Source of the DNA: Cryptomeria japonica
Lineage: Eukaryota > Streptophyta > Pinopsida > Cupressales > Cupressaceae
Length of the DNA stretch: 64,000 nt
Direction of reading: 5' to 3'
NCBI RefSeq assembly: GCF_030272615.1
Contig: NC_081405.1
Span: forward strand, 157,593,954 to 157,657,953
Shown here: positions 34,330-45,214 of the stretch, piece by piece
Position numbering within the stretch: position 1 is the stretch's first letter
Layout: each line of letters starts with the position of its first letter
Translations under genes and position numbers: made by a program
Notes under the pieces: generated by a model
What the model was told of the DNA's origin: nothing
Database searches by the model: none
What the model saw: only the letters and a program-made list of their open reading frames with translations

Positions 34330-35350
34330 GTTTGCTTTCTAAAACAGTTCTGTTTTATGTTTCATACAAGAAATTATTGGAAAGCAACACAATGTTTGCA
34401 AGTTAAGTGCACTGTAGGACAAAGTTTAAAAGTCAATTACAGTGTACACTATGATCCTCTCATGGAATAAGAAGCCAATCATATGTTTTGTTGCAAGTGT
34501 TATGGCTATTTTGCAGAGACAATAATTTAGTAGATTCACATAAGTTTGACTATGATTTGGAGTATGACTTTTAGCAACATCGGCATCTTTTGTTTATATT
34601 TTTTCATGTTATTGGACATACGTAATATTTTTAAAACTTGAACTTAATTAGTAGACAAGGAATTGATTTTGAAGATACATCAGATTGAATTATGAAAATT
34701 ACAGACAGGTGTTATGGGACTCACAGATTGACAGTGGACCTCCTCATCTGAGGAGAAGCTTATTAGGTTGATAATTAGTGATCATATTACAAAGTTGCAA
34801 TCTTCTGCTTAACTACAAACGATATTATGGGTGTAATATACAAACTAGAATAACAAGAGAAGCTAGTTTGTTATGTATACGAACTGTTTCAGTCATTTAT
34901 AAGTCTGGAATCGTTTAACATCAATATATCCTTGTTTCACAATCTGATTAAGACACTATGCTCCCCACAAATACACACATATATGGATAGAAGCCTGGAG
35001 AAAGCACATGCATTATACATAGTCGATGAAGCCTGGTAGAAAGCATGGATAAATTACATGGTTGATGCAAGGATCCTTTGACACACTATCATCTCTCATT
35101 CCCAATTGAGAAGGGTCTGGAAGGATCTTTTAGAAAATGTGCATAAAAGATGTGGCTGCCATAGATGAGTATCGGAAGAGCAAATAAGATTTTTTGATTA
35201 GAAATTCTGTTTGCTAATTTGCAACAGTGAACTGGAAAAGATTATGGGCCTCCTTAGTGCAGTGAGGTGCGATTAAACCTGTGTCCAACTGTTAATGCGA
35301 TCATTAGGCATCCTACTAATGCACCCCCATTTTACTACACTGGCACATGT

Positions 35351-35419
35351 CTGTTGGGGTGATGGATCAATTTCTGTGGGGGTGATGGATCAATTTCTGT
35401 GGGGATGATGGATCACCTT
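35351..35419. repeat. 23-bp repeat, three copies
   Basis: CTGT(T/G)GGGGTGATGGATCAATTT at 35351, 35374 and 35397, the last diverged. Confidence 0.85.
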
Positions 35420-36929
35420 CTTGCAATAAGTTTGGGGGTTGAATTTGGTTTGTAGTCGTAGAAGTATTTGCCATCTCTATTTCACAACAACCACTTCAAC
35501 TGCCTATTTGCCAATAATAAAGCTAACTTAAAAGTTGTAATATAGAACTTACAAATGTGATTATATCTACGCACAAATGACATTCTTTTAATATGCAGCG
35601 TTACATGTTTTGCCTATATGAATAATTAATCAGAGATTTAAATTCCATATTAACCTAAGAAGACATATGAATTCATAGGTATAGCTATTACTTTGGGGAA
35701 GTCCATACTTATCTATAATTACTTTCCCTGATCCCGTATACTCCTTATAACTATTTATTACAGGTCAAAAGGATGCATCAGAACATGTGACGTGATCTGG
35801 GTAGTTTTAGCATGACATATTTCTAGATTTTTCCTTTATCACATCATGAAAGCTTCCTTCTAAACCTGTTAAACATTTAATTGCATTTTGATTTTACTGT
35901 CGTGAGACATACTTTTAAAATAAGCAAATCAAAGGTAGAACTTGATAAGAATTTCGCATGTTGAATTGGAACTTTGAAAAGATAGAGTGACCTGAATTTG
36001 AGATTTTGAGCTTAAATTTATGTTTTTTCCTCAGTACTCCAGGCTGTTTATGGTTTTGTCTGTTAGTGGTAGTGGCCAAGTAATGCTGGAAAGTATATTA
36101 AGAATTTTTTTTATAGAAAACATGCTTCCCATTATGAGTAGTACATAGAAAGGTACCATTATAAACTAGACCTCCATAAAGTAGTCAAAAGGGATCACAA
36201 GAATTAAATCAGGAACATGCTTCCCATAATGAATACTAAAGAGAATTGTTCTATTATAATCTTAAACTCATTGAAAGATTCAAATTAAATTGCAAGACCA
36301 ACATTAGGATAGTCTCACTTATAATGAAGATCAAAGAGATAAACTATTATCAATACCATAGTTGGTAGTCTCGGCCTCGACAAAAACTCGGTAGATTCAA
36401 AAAATTCGACTTGGCAAAAACTTCACAACTTAAAAAATATCTTAAATTTCTTTAGAAACACATTTTTTTAAAAATTCAATGACAAGATGGTATCCAATGA
36501 GTCCATAAATGAGTACGAGAGTTTTTTTTTAATCAAATTTGATTGATTTGAATACAAATTGAGTACAAAATCACATCATCATGTGGAATCTTGATGGTTG
36601 ATACTATAGATGGCTAACAACTATTATGAATTTATGATGATTTCCTTTGGAGATCTCATAAATTACATATTACAGATTACAAAATTTTACATCTTTTTCT
36701 TTCCTAATCTAGTGAAAACTTGGGAAGAGTTTGAGGTTCTAATCTTTGCAGTTTGTTGTGGCTCCTTGCTTGGCATAGAATGCTATGCTTGTGGCTTTGG
36801 CTTGATCTCGATCTTGCTAGTAGATGGCAATGGCTCCAACTCAGTCTCACCAATGTCATCCAATCCTATATCTCCTGCTGCTCCCACATCCTCTAATGCA
36901 TGCCTCTCAAATCAGGAATCTCATCTTCA

Positions 36930-37250
36930 ATAAACAATGGGGGCTGCTTATCCTGCTCTGCTAATTGCTATAAAGATCAATATCATCCAAATAAAGGAGC
37001 TCCTTTGATTTGTTCTCTACCCTTCTTGTGCGAAGCCAAAGGTTGTATTGCACAAAGACAAGGTCATTGAGGTGTTTTTGAGCTAATTTTTGTTCCTCTT
37101 CTTCGTGTGGATGACCTCAAATAAAATCCAATTGTGCTCACAGCTGGATGTGCTGCAAAGGTGGCACAAAATGCAGAGGGCTAATATTTGGAGATTTGGG
37201 GTATTTGTACCTCAATCTATCCTCCAAGAATCTAAAAAATAAAATATTGA
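36930..37250 (-). pseudogene. hAT-like transposase, C-terminal dimerisation remnant
   Basis: The minus strand reads HLNDLVFVQYNLWLR and LDDIDL, the end of the hAT C-terminal dimerisation region. It is the continuation of the pseudogene at 42940-44395, now separated by the solo LTR. Confidence 0.65.
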
Positions 37251-38816
37251 AGAGTTAGAAAGCAAAGTCAAACTAAATTTGATAAAATTATGAATAGTTG
37301 TAAATTTGAAATTTGTAACTTGTAAGATGCATGTGATATAAAGAATCCAAATTGAATAATAATGTCTCTCACTGTAATGTCCCCTATTGGGAATGCCCTA
37401 ATTTAGCTCTAATTCTCAATTTCCAAATGAACAAGAGCTGGTTAGGGATACCTTTTACATGATTGATGCCCTGCAAAACAGGTTAGAAACCGTTTACAAC
37501 AATAATTCACTAAGCAGATCATCTTAATTAGGAATTATTAAACATATAGCAGAAATATCAATTTAATCATAAGATATCCTAAGTATGTTTGTGGTAGCTC
37601 AACCATAGGAGAGGGTCACGGTGACCTAGATAGGGTGTCTTGGATCCTCTACCCTAGGCCCAAGAGCAGATATACCATCCCACTTAGCCTCATGTGGCCT
37701 GTGCCATCCATATGAGGGGGTGTACCCAATGAGGTGTCCCACAACTGTTCCCCCTCATCTTGCCACCCATTTCCCACTTCCTATGATTGGACTTTCTTGG
37801 TGTGTTGATTCACCATGATAGAGGGATGAGGTTATTAACAATAGGGTGCCCTAAAAGCCCATCTCTTCTAAGCCCAAAGCCAGTACCCTTTGTACCCCCT
37901 TGTCCTCATGGGACCATCTGGTCACCACCATGAGGTGGCATACTGTTGATGTGTATTTTGTACACGACCAAACACAGAATAAAATACCAAAGTATCTTAT
38001 CCTCTCTTGAGCAAAGTTTCCTGACTGCTGAAGATCTCGCCGAAGGATCAGTCGAGGCAACTCCAAGGTTCTTGTATGTAGGTTCTCTACTCGTGGATAA
38101 GCTCTTTGTGGTATGATGTGATTTTGCTGGAATCACAAGGGGACTTACACTTGATGACTAAATGTCTGATTTGCTTTGAACATTGCTGGAACACAGGATT
38201 TCACTAGCCTAGATTTTTTGAAAAAAAGGAAAAAGGATGAGGGCGAGGAAAGGATCTAATTCTGACACTAAGAATGTAGGAGCAATGAATGATCTTTGAT
38301 GAAATTCTAACTAAGTCTTGTTTTGACATCCCAGGGCCATCTCCGCAAGGTTAGTGCGATCTTCGGAGGAAAACTTTTATGATGTTCAGATCATCGTTAC
38401 AGGCATAGACACCATCAGGTTGATGCATATCAATGAAGAAGTGACAATTGAAGTTAAGCTTAAACTGAATGATTCCAGTTGACTGCACAAGGCAAGTCTG
38501 CAATCAACAAACTACTATTAGTATGGATATACGAATTTCACCATCAATCCAACACATTTCTTCCACTCATCTAATAACATGAAATCAAATATGAGAAGTA
38601 TAGAGACCATGCAAATTGTTGAATCGACCCATAGATTTCACCATTTCTTCAATGAAGTTTTACAAGTCTTTTACAACAACATCTTGGCAACAATCTTTGT
38701 CTTCTCTTTCTATTCTACTTTAATTGCTATTCTATCAACTGACTATTCACTATTTCTAACTATTCACCTTCTAACTACTAACTAACTATCCCCCTTTACA
38801 AATGAGGAGCCAGGGC

Positions 38817-38823
38817 TTATATA
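38817..38823 (-). promoter_or_regulatory. TATA box of the solo LTR
   Basis: TATATAA in CACTATATAAGCCCTGGC on the minus strand, a typical plant LTR promoter. It points towards 37944. Confidence 0.6.
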
Positions 38824-39258
38824 GTGCCCTCAATACAATTCGATGGCTCAGATCAACTTGAGATCAATGGTCGAGATTTTACAATGAAAACCCTAATTAG
38901 GGTTTGTTACAACAAACTCAATTCTGGCCAATGAAATAATTGCATCATTTGGACACATGTCTTATCTGGAATATTCAACCAATGGATAGGTGGGTAGGTA
39001 CATTGAAGTTTGTGCCATCTCCCATGAGTCAGGTACATTGAATCTGGACACGCTGAGGTGGACCAATCCGACTGGAGGAGTGATGACTGGGATGCCACCT
39101 TGTCTGACACTTGTAAGTTGGTAGATATTCAATTTGATGTTGTTGAGAAGCTAGCTTTAATTAACTTTTCTGAAACTGTCTGTTTCTTCAACGAACCCTT
39201 GCTTTAACTTCCTTTGTCTTCGATGTGTAGGATGGATGGTGTACCTTTCCTTCGAATG

Positions 39259-39378
39259 CTGGACTGGAAGAGGTCGTCCCTGATGATGCTGGATCGGAGA
39301 AGGCCGTCCTTGATGATGCTGGGTTGGAGAAGGTCGTCCTTGTTGATGCCGGATTGGAGAAGGTCGCCCTTGTCTTGC
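39259..39378. repeat. 30-bp minisatellite, four copies
   Basis: CTGGAYYGGAGAAGGTCGTCC-type units at 39259, 39289, 39319 and 39349. All keep a length of 30, so frames stay open through it by chance. Confidence 0.9.
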
Positions 39379-39530
39379 CCTGGTCCCCTTTTAACTGCAA
39401 GACAAACAAAAAGATGATTAAGGACACATAATAAATTCATTTCAACATAGCATTTTATACCTTAAATCATCAACAAGAAGACAACAAAATTAAGTTTGTT
39501 CAAGAGTCTTTCCAGGGACAGGCCCTATAA

Positions 39531-41940
39531 GAATCTCACCCTGGACCCTTTGGAAGGGTCAGGAGCGAATTTTGCACTTTTGGACAAATTCCATCATGTC
39601 TCTATTCCAAAATACCTTCCAAGGCAAGCATACACTAGTCTTTTCTCCACCAAGGCCTGGGAATCCATTTCTTGATCGTCATTGTGAGCAATTTAGGTGA
39701 TACTGGGAATTTCGCTCTGGACCCTTTGGAAGGGTCAGGAGCGAAATCCAAGCTTTAGGTCTCAATTCCTCATCTCCTTCACTTCAATTCATCTTGCAGG
39801 GCAAAGTAACATCATTTCAACCTCAACTACGCCTTAGGACTCCTAGTCTTGACTTGACACAAGGAGGAAATAGGTAGATGAAGAATTTCGCTCTGGACCC
39901 TTTGGAAGGGTCAGGAGCGAAATTCTAATTTCAGCTCAAAGTTTGCATTTTTAATGATAAAAAAAAATCCTTCCAAGGCATTCCATATAGCTTCTCTCAC
40001 CCTAGTCTAGGCCTGACTTGGCATAAATGTGAAAGGAATAGGTGGATTTTAGAATTTCGATCTGGACCCTTTGGAAGGGTTAGGAGCGAAATTCTTGTTT
40101 TAGGCTTATTCTTCCATCTTTCAACCTCAACCAACTTCAAAAGGGCAAGAACATCAATCCTCACACTCATGCAAGCTATAAAAACCCAAGTTTGACTTGA
40201 TTTCGCAAGGAAAAAAAAAAAGGTGATTGAAGAATTTTCGCCCTGGACCCTTTGGGAGGGTCAGGAGCGAAATTCTTGATTTGGCTCAAAATTTGCATTC
40301 TTGGTGATCAAGAGTCCTTCTAAGGCAATCCAAATGACTTCTCTCACCCTTGTCCAAGTTTGACTTTACTCAAATTTTGGAAGAAAAGATGGTTTTTAGG
40401 ATTTTCGATCTGGACCCTTTGGAAGGGTCAGGAGCGAAAATCACTTTTTAGGACAAATTCTACCATTCAACTCACCTCCAAGGTCAAGGAAACTTTGCTT
40501 CATCCTTCCCCAAGCCATAAAAACCAAAAGCTTGACTTGATTTGCAAGGAAGATAAGTGATTTTAGGAATTTCGCTTTGGACCCTTTGGAAGGGTCAGGA
40601 GCGAAATTCACCTTCTTGGCTAGAATCCTTCATTTTTTTAATCCCACTCTTCCCTACAAGATACATTTCATCATTTTTCATCCAAGGAACAAGGATTGAA
40701 GCCTAAGCAAGGTCAAAAAACTAGGTTTACAAGGAATTTCGCTCTGGACCCTTTGGAAGGGTCAGGAGCGAAATTCACTTTTTGGCTCAATTCCTTCACC
40801 TCTTCCATCAAAACTCACCTTAGGAACAAGGTTTTAAGCCTAAGAAAGGTCAAAAAGTAGGCTTGCAAGGAATTTTTTCTGGACCCTTTGGAAGGGTCAA
40901 GAGCGAAATTTCCTTTCTTGGCTAAAACCCTCATTCCTCAATGCTATCAAACACTCTCAAAGGCAAGATCATGTCCATTTCCCCTTTCAACATGCTTTGG
41001 ACATCACAATTTGGTCAAATAGGGAAGGAAATGAGGTCTAGGAGGATTTTCGCTCTGGACCCTTTGGAAGGGTCAGGAGCGAAAATCATGATTTGGGATT
41101 GATTCTTCATTTCTCCAACTCAAAATCACCTCAAGAGGTAACTAAACATCATTCTTCTCCCAAGGGATAAGGTCTTAAGCCAAAACAAGGTCAAAAGAAT
41201 AGGCTTGCAAGGAATTTCGCTCTGGACCCTTTGGAAGGGTCAGGAGCGAAATTCACCTTCTTCGCTAGAATCCTTCATTTTTTCAAAGCTCTCACACATT
41301 TCCAAAGTCCAAACACGTCCATCCTTCCTTTCAAAATGCTCTGCAAATCAAAATTTGGTCAAACTAGGGAGGAAATGAGCTTTAGGAAGATTTTCGCTCT
41401 GGACCCTTTGGAAGGGTTAGGAGCGAAAATCTCATTCTAGGCTTGATCGCTCACTTTTCCAACTTCAAACCATCTCAAGAAGCAAACTTAGATCATTTTC
41501 CACCTAAGGGACAAGGTTTGGATCCCAAACAAAGTAGCAAAAGAGGTTCATAGCGAATTTCGCTCTCGACCCTTTGGAAGGGTCAGGAGCGAAATTCTCT
41601 TTTAGGCTAAAATCTTGCTCTTCAAAATCATCCAACTCCATCTCAAGGCAAGAACATACCAATTCATTCCCCAACATGCCCTAGAAACCAACACTTAGTC
41701 AAAATTTGAAAGAAAATGAGAGCTACAAAGATTTTTGCTCTGGACCCTTTGGAAGGGTCAGGAGTGAAAATCACTTTTTGGGTTGGATCCTTGACTTCAT
41801 TTTCACATTTCTTCATTCAAACAAGCGTTTTTACCTTCATTAAAGCCTGGGAATGCGTTAGTTCTAGGTTTTGGTCAAAGTAGAATGTCTTATGGAGAAT
41901 TTCGCTCTGGACCCTTTGGTAGGGTCAGGAGCGAAATTTG
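39531..41940. repeat. Array of 15 long hairpins with a period of about 170 bp
   Basis: Conserved palindromes with arms TTTCGCTCTGGACCCTT and AAGGGTCAGGAGCGAAA around TGG. The GGACCC cores start at 39543, 39719, 39895, 40064, 40245, 40412, 40579, 40746, 40881, 41057, 41224, 41401, 41567, 41742 and 41909. Spacers of about 130 bp are recognisably related (AAGGCAAG...CATC...GGTCAAA) but far more diverged than the palindromes. Confidence 0.95.
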
Positions 41941-41969
41941 TCATTTTGGTCTCTCCGTCAGGATCATTT

Positions 41970-42024
41970 TATGGAATATAACATTTAAGTATAAGAGATC
42001 TTATACTTTAAGTTATATTCCATA
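41970..42024. repeat. 55-bp AT-rich palindrome
   Basis: Arms TATGGAATATAAC...AAGTATAAGA and its reverse complement, with only a 1-nt length difference, 30 bp after the last hairpin of the array. Confidence 0.85.
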
Positions 42025-42939
42025 TATACTTTCAGGATGTTTGAGAGTGGTTTCGGACCTCCAGGAGTTATATTGCAAAATCTAGTTTTTGGAGGATTCT
42101 TCAGTTTTCCAGACTTAGCCAAATTTCAGGATCAGGACATTCCAGACTCAGCCGAATTTCAGGGCATTTGAAGATCAGGATGACATTCTAGACTTCATCA
42201 CTCACCAACTTGACCTAGCTCGGACCTTCAAGAATGATACCCACTCACCAAGCAAGACACAATTATCAACAAGGGCAAAACCAGACCCTAAGGAAGACTC
42301 TCAAAGAAACCCTAACCTGGAGCACCTGCTGACTCCCCTGGCTCAAGCAAAGCCTACCATCCTATTGATCCCCTGGCGACACTCATCATGCAAAGGCTAA
42401 CAGACAAACCCTAAACACCTAGAAAGCAAACCCCAGAAAGCAAAAAAGTAGGGGTCCCCATTTGCAATGGGGCGATGTGTGAATACGTCACAACACATAC
42501 CTAGAAGAGTACCCCATCACCGTACCCCTCTTACAATTCCTCATTTCCTCTACCATGGCTGACTTCAATAAACATTCAGAACATATGAAGAATTCCAGTA
42601 TTATGCATACATTCTACATATAATAAATAAACAACGGCAAAACATTAATCAGATACAATTAATATTCGCTGTGATATATAAGCAGCCATAAACAGCAGTG
42701 CATTGTTAATCAATAGTATGCAGAGATATATGTATATATGTACAACATTTACTATGTTATGTACAAAAAGCTCATAGCAAACTATAGTATTTAGTCAAAC
42801 TGCTGTGTATTCATTATTTCATAAAATGCTAAGTCTGATTCCTTCGATGGTTTATGTTTCAAATTTATAATGAAAGATTAAAATTAAAAAATAAAATATT
42901 CAATTTGAATTTAATCGAAGTTTTGAGATTACCTTTACG

Positions 42940-44395
42940 ATCTTTGTAGCTCTTTGGGCAAAAATATTGTCATGGCTATGCTTGCAACTCTCTCTCCTTC
43001 AAGCTTCTTTGAATATGATGAGTCTAACCATGTTTGACTCAATTATTTGCTTCAAAAAAGTCAACAAACCAATAATGCTTTGCAATGTTAGAAAAATCGT
43101 TGCAAGCCTTGTGACACTTGATTGCTCCAACTCTTTCCCTTGGATGTGATATCTCATCAAGTTAAGAACCCAAAAGTGATTGTCGATAAATTTTTGTTAT
43201 GCTCCTTACATCATCTACAATTAGTCTCACCCAATCAAGTTTGTCTATGTCCTCCAAAAGAAGGTTAAGGCAAAGTGCTACACAAGGGTTCCAAAGAGTG
43301 ACTGATGCTTGTCTTGGAGTAAGCTCTCAACTGCTACCTAGTTGCTGCATTGTCAGTTGTGATTTGAACTACATTCTCTATGCCCACCTCCATGACAACT
43401 TCCTTCAACATTAGATTCAATGTTTTTGCATTTTTTTACTTTGTTAGAGGCATCATTTTTTTACTTTGTTAGAGGTATCAACCAATTTAAAAAAAAATCA
43501 CCTTACCATTTGAAGCTACAAAAAAGTTGATAATGGTGTGGTTTTTTTTGTCCATCCACCCATCTAAAAGAATAGTGCAGCCATATTGTTGGCATTGCTT
43601 CTTCTATTCTTCCCCTACTAGCTTTGCTTCTTTGGTTGCATCCTTGAGCAACCTACAAGTACAAAGTGAAAGTACACAATTAGCATAATTTCAACATAAA
43701 TAAAATAGCATAAATTTAGCCAAAAATCCAACATAAATTACTATAAATGAGCATACATTTACCAACCTCCCCCTTAAATCTTTCCATGAAGGTGCCTTGA
43801 AGTCTTTTCCTGCAATTGTCAATGTAGATACTGAATTCTCCCAATAAGGACCGCTCACCACATTGAAAGGAAGGTTGTTGAAGTACCAAAAAATTGATAC
43901 ATATCTTATCTTCTTGTTAGTGCACCTTCCAATTCCACATATCTTATCTTCTTGTTAGTGCACCTTCCAATTGCATTCAGCACCTTCTAATGATGGTTGT
44001 GCTCCTGGTATATTTCTAGGCACAAATAAGCTATGTGGTGCGTGCGTAGGTGCTCTACTTGAAGTGGATGTTGATGTGTTTCATACGCGTGGACTATGAA
44101 GGGAATCCATTATGCCTTCAAATGTTGTTTCTTCATCTGTTTCTGCTTGCATCTGAGGACCATGACCTCTAGCTATTGATGTTGCTATGGCTGCCCTTGT
44201 CTTCTTCCTTTGTAATTTTTCCTCTTCTACCAATACAAGGTGTGCATTCATCTCATGCTTGATCTTTTTTGTGATGTTGGTACAAGGCTTGGCACCACAA
44301 TGAGTAATACCTGCAAGATGGTATTTGAGATGATTTTTGCTTCCATGATGTAGCTTTTGGCATCTAATGCAAATAATTGTTCTGGGTGTCAATCC
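42940..44395 (-). pseudogene. hAT-like transposase, BED finger and DUF659 part
   Basis: The block 44392-44081 reads MTPRTIICIRCQKLHHGSKNH, then YHLAGITHCGAKPC, a BED-type C-C-H-C finger. After many stops, GCTILLDGWMDKKNHTIINF near 43570 matches the start of the DUF659 domain, and VVQITTDNAA near 43360 its next conserved stretch. Multiple frameshifts; clearly dead. Confidence 0.75.
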
Positions 44396-45214
44396 CTATA
44401 TGACACATTCCAAATAGGGTCTCTAGCTCTAGATAGATGAGTGCCTATAACTGGTGTTGATTGGGATGAGCTTCAGCCTAATTCAGATCTAGAGGCCTCT
44501 ATATTTGCCATTCTATCCAATAGTTAACCTACAATTACAAAATGAAAATACAACATTTTAAATTTTAAATATAAAAAGATTAGCCTAAATTCGACATAAA
44601 TTACTATAAATCAATATAAATTTAGCCTATGTTAATTTATATAAATTAACATGAACTAGTTTAAATCAACATAAATTCAATATAACCTAATTATTTTATT
44701 CCCCAAAATAGGTTAAAACTAGAAAAATAATGTGTAAGAAAAAATAGTAAACTTCTTAAAAAATCAGCATATATGTAAAAAAATGGTGATAAATAAATTT
44801 TTTTGGAACTAAATTTCAAAATACTACTAGTTTTTAGGAAATTATGATTTTTTCATCGACTCCATCCTAGATTTTAGCTATTAAAATGAATTTAAATGCT
44901 TGATTTTTTTTACTAACCTGCCCTTGAATTTCTTCAAATTCATCTAGAGATCCTTCTAGGTAGCTCAAATTTTCTCTTCAATTGTTGTGTGAAGAATCAT
45001 GAGGGTGTTCATGCATCTATAGGCAAAAAAATGAGTGGTTTGACATGTTTTTGGCACATTTTAGGCGTGTTTTGTGTTTTAATAGGTTCGGTTGAGGTTT
45101 TTTGATGGACTCGCCAGAAACTTGGGAAGATTTTCTCGTTAGTTAATCAGCAAGCAACTCACCCATCATAAAACTCGGAGAGTACTTGCAAAGTGTACCA
45201 ACTATGAGCAATAA

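Larger units (their letters stand above)
37944..42495 (-). mobile_element. 4.55-kb solo LTR with internal hairpin array
   Basis: On the minus strand it starts TGTTGTGACG at 42495 and ends CATCAACA at 37944. The 5-bp duplication CATAC is perfect (37939-37943 and 42496-42500), so this is one LTR left after recombination, with no internal domain. A TATATAA box at 38823-38817 places U3 at about 42495-38790 (3.7 kb) and R/U5 at about 0.85 kb. U3 contains the 15-unit hairpin array, a 30-bp minisatellite and a 55-bp palindrome. The first 80 bp match the LTR that starts at 62623, in opposite orientation. Confidence 0.87.
36357..45206 (-). mobile_element. Decayed hAT-like DNA transposon, split by a solo LTR
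   Basis: Terminal inverted repeats CATAGTTGGTA (36357-36367) and TACCAACTATG (45196-45206). The flanking 8-mers ATCAATAC (36349-36356) and AGCAATAA (45207-45214) match at 6 of 8 positions, the length expected of hAT target duplications. Minus-strand remains of a BED/DUF659/dimerisation transposase lie in order at 44.4, 43.6-43.0 and 37.25-36.93 kb. The solo LTR at 37944-42495 interrupts the 3' half. A second LTR-like start (TGTAATGTCCCC at 37377) lies inside as well. Confidence 0.72.

Noticed and set aside
39188-39440. Overlapping open frames on both strands over the minisatellite
   Set aside because: They exist because the repeat unit is 30 bp, a multiple of three; there is no homology.
39531-41940. 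CRISPR-like array (short conserved repeats, variable spacers)
   Set aside because: Plant nuclear context, spacers of about 130 bp that are related to each other, and a location inside an LTR with a target duplication.
37944-42495. A complete LTR element
   Set aside because: No internal coding region, primer-binding site or second LTR; the target duplication directly flanks a single LTR.
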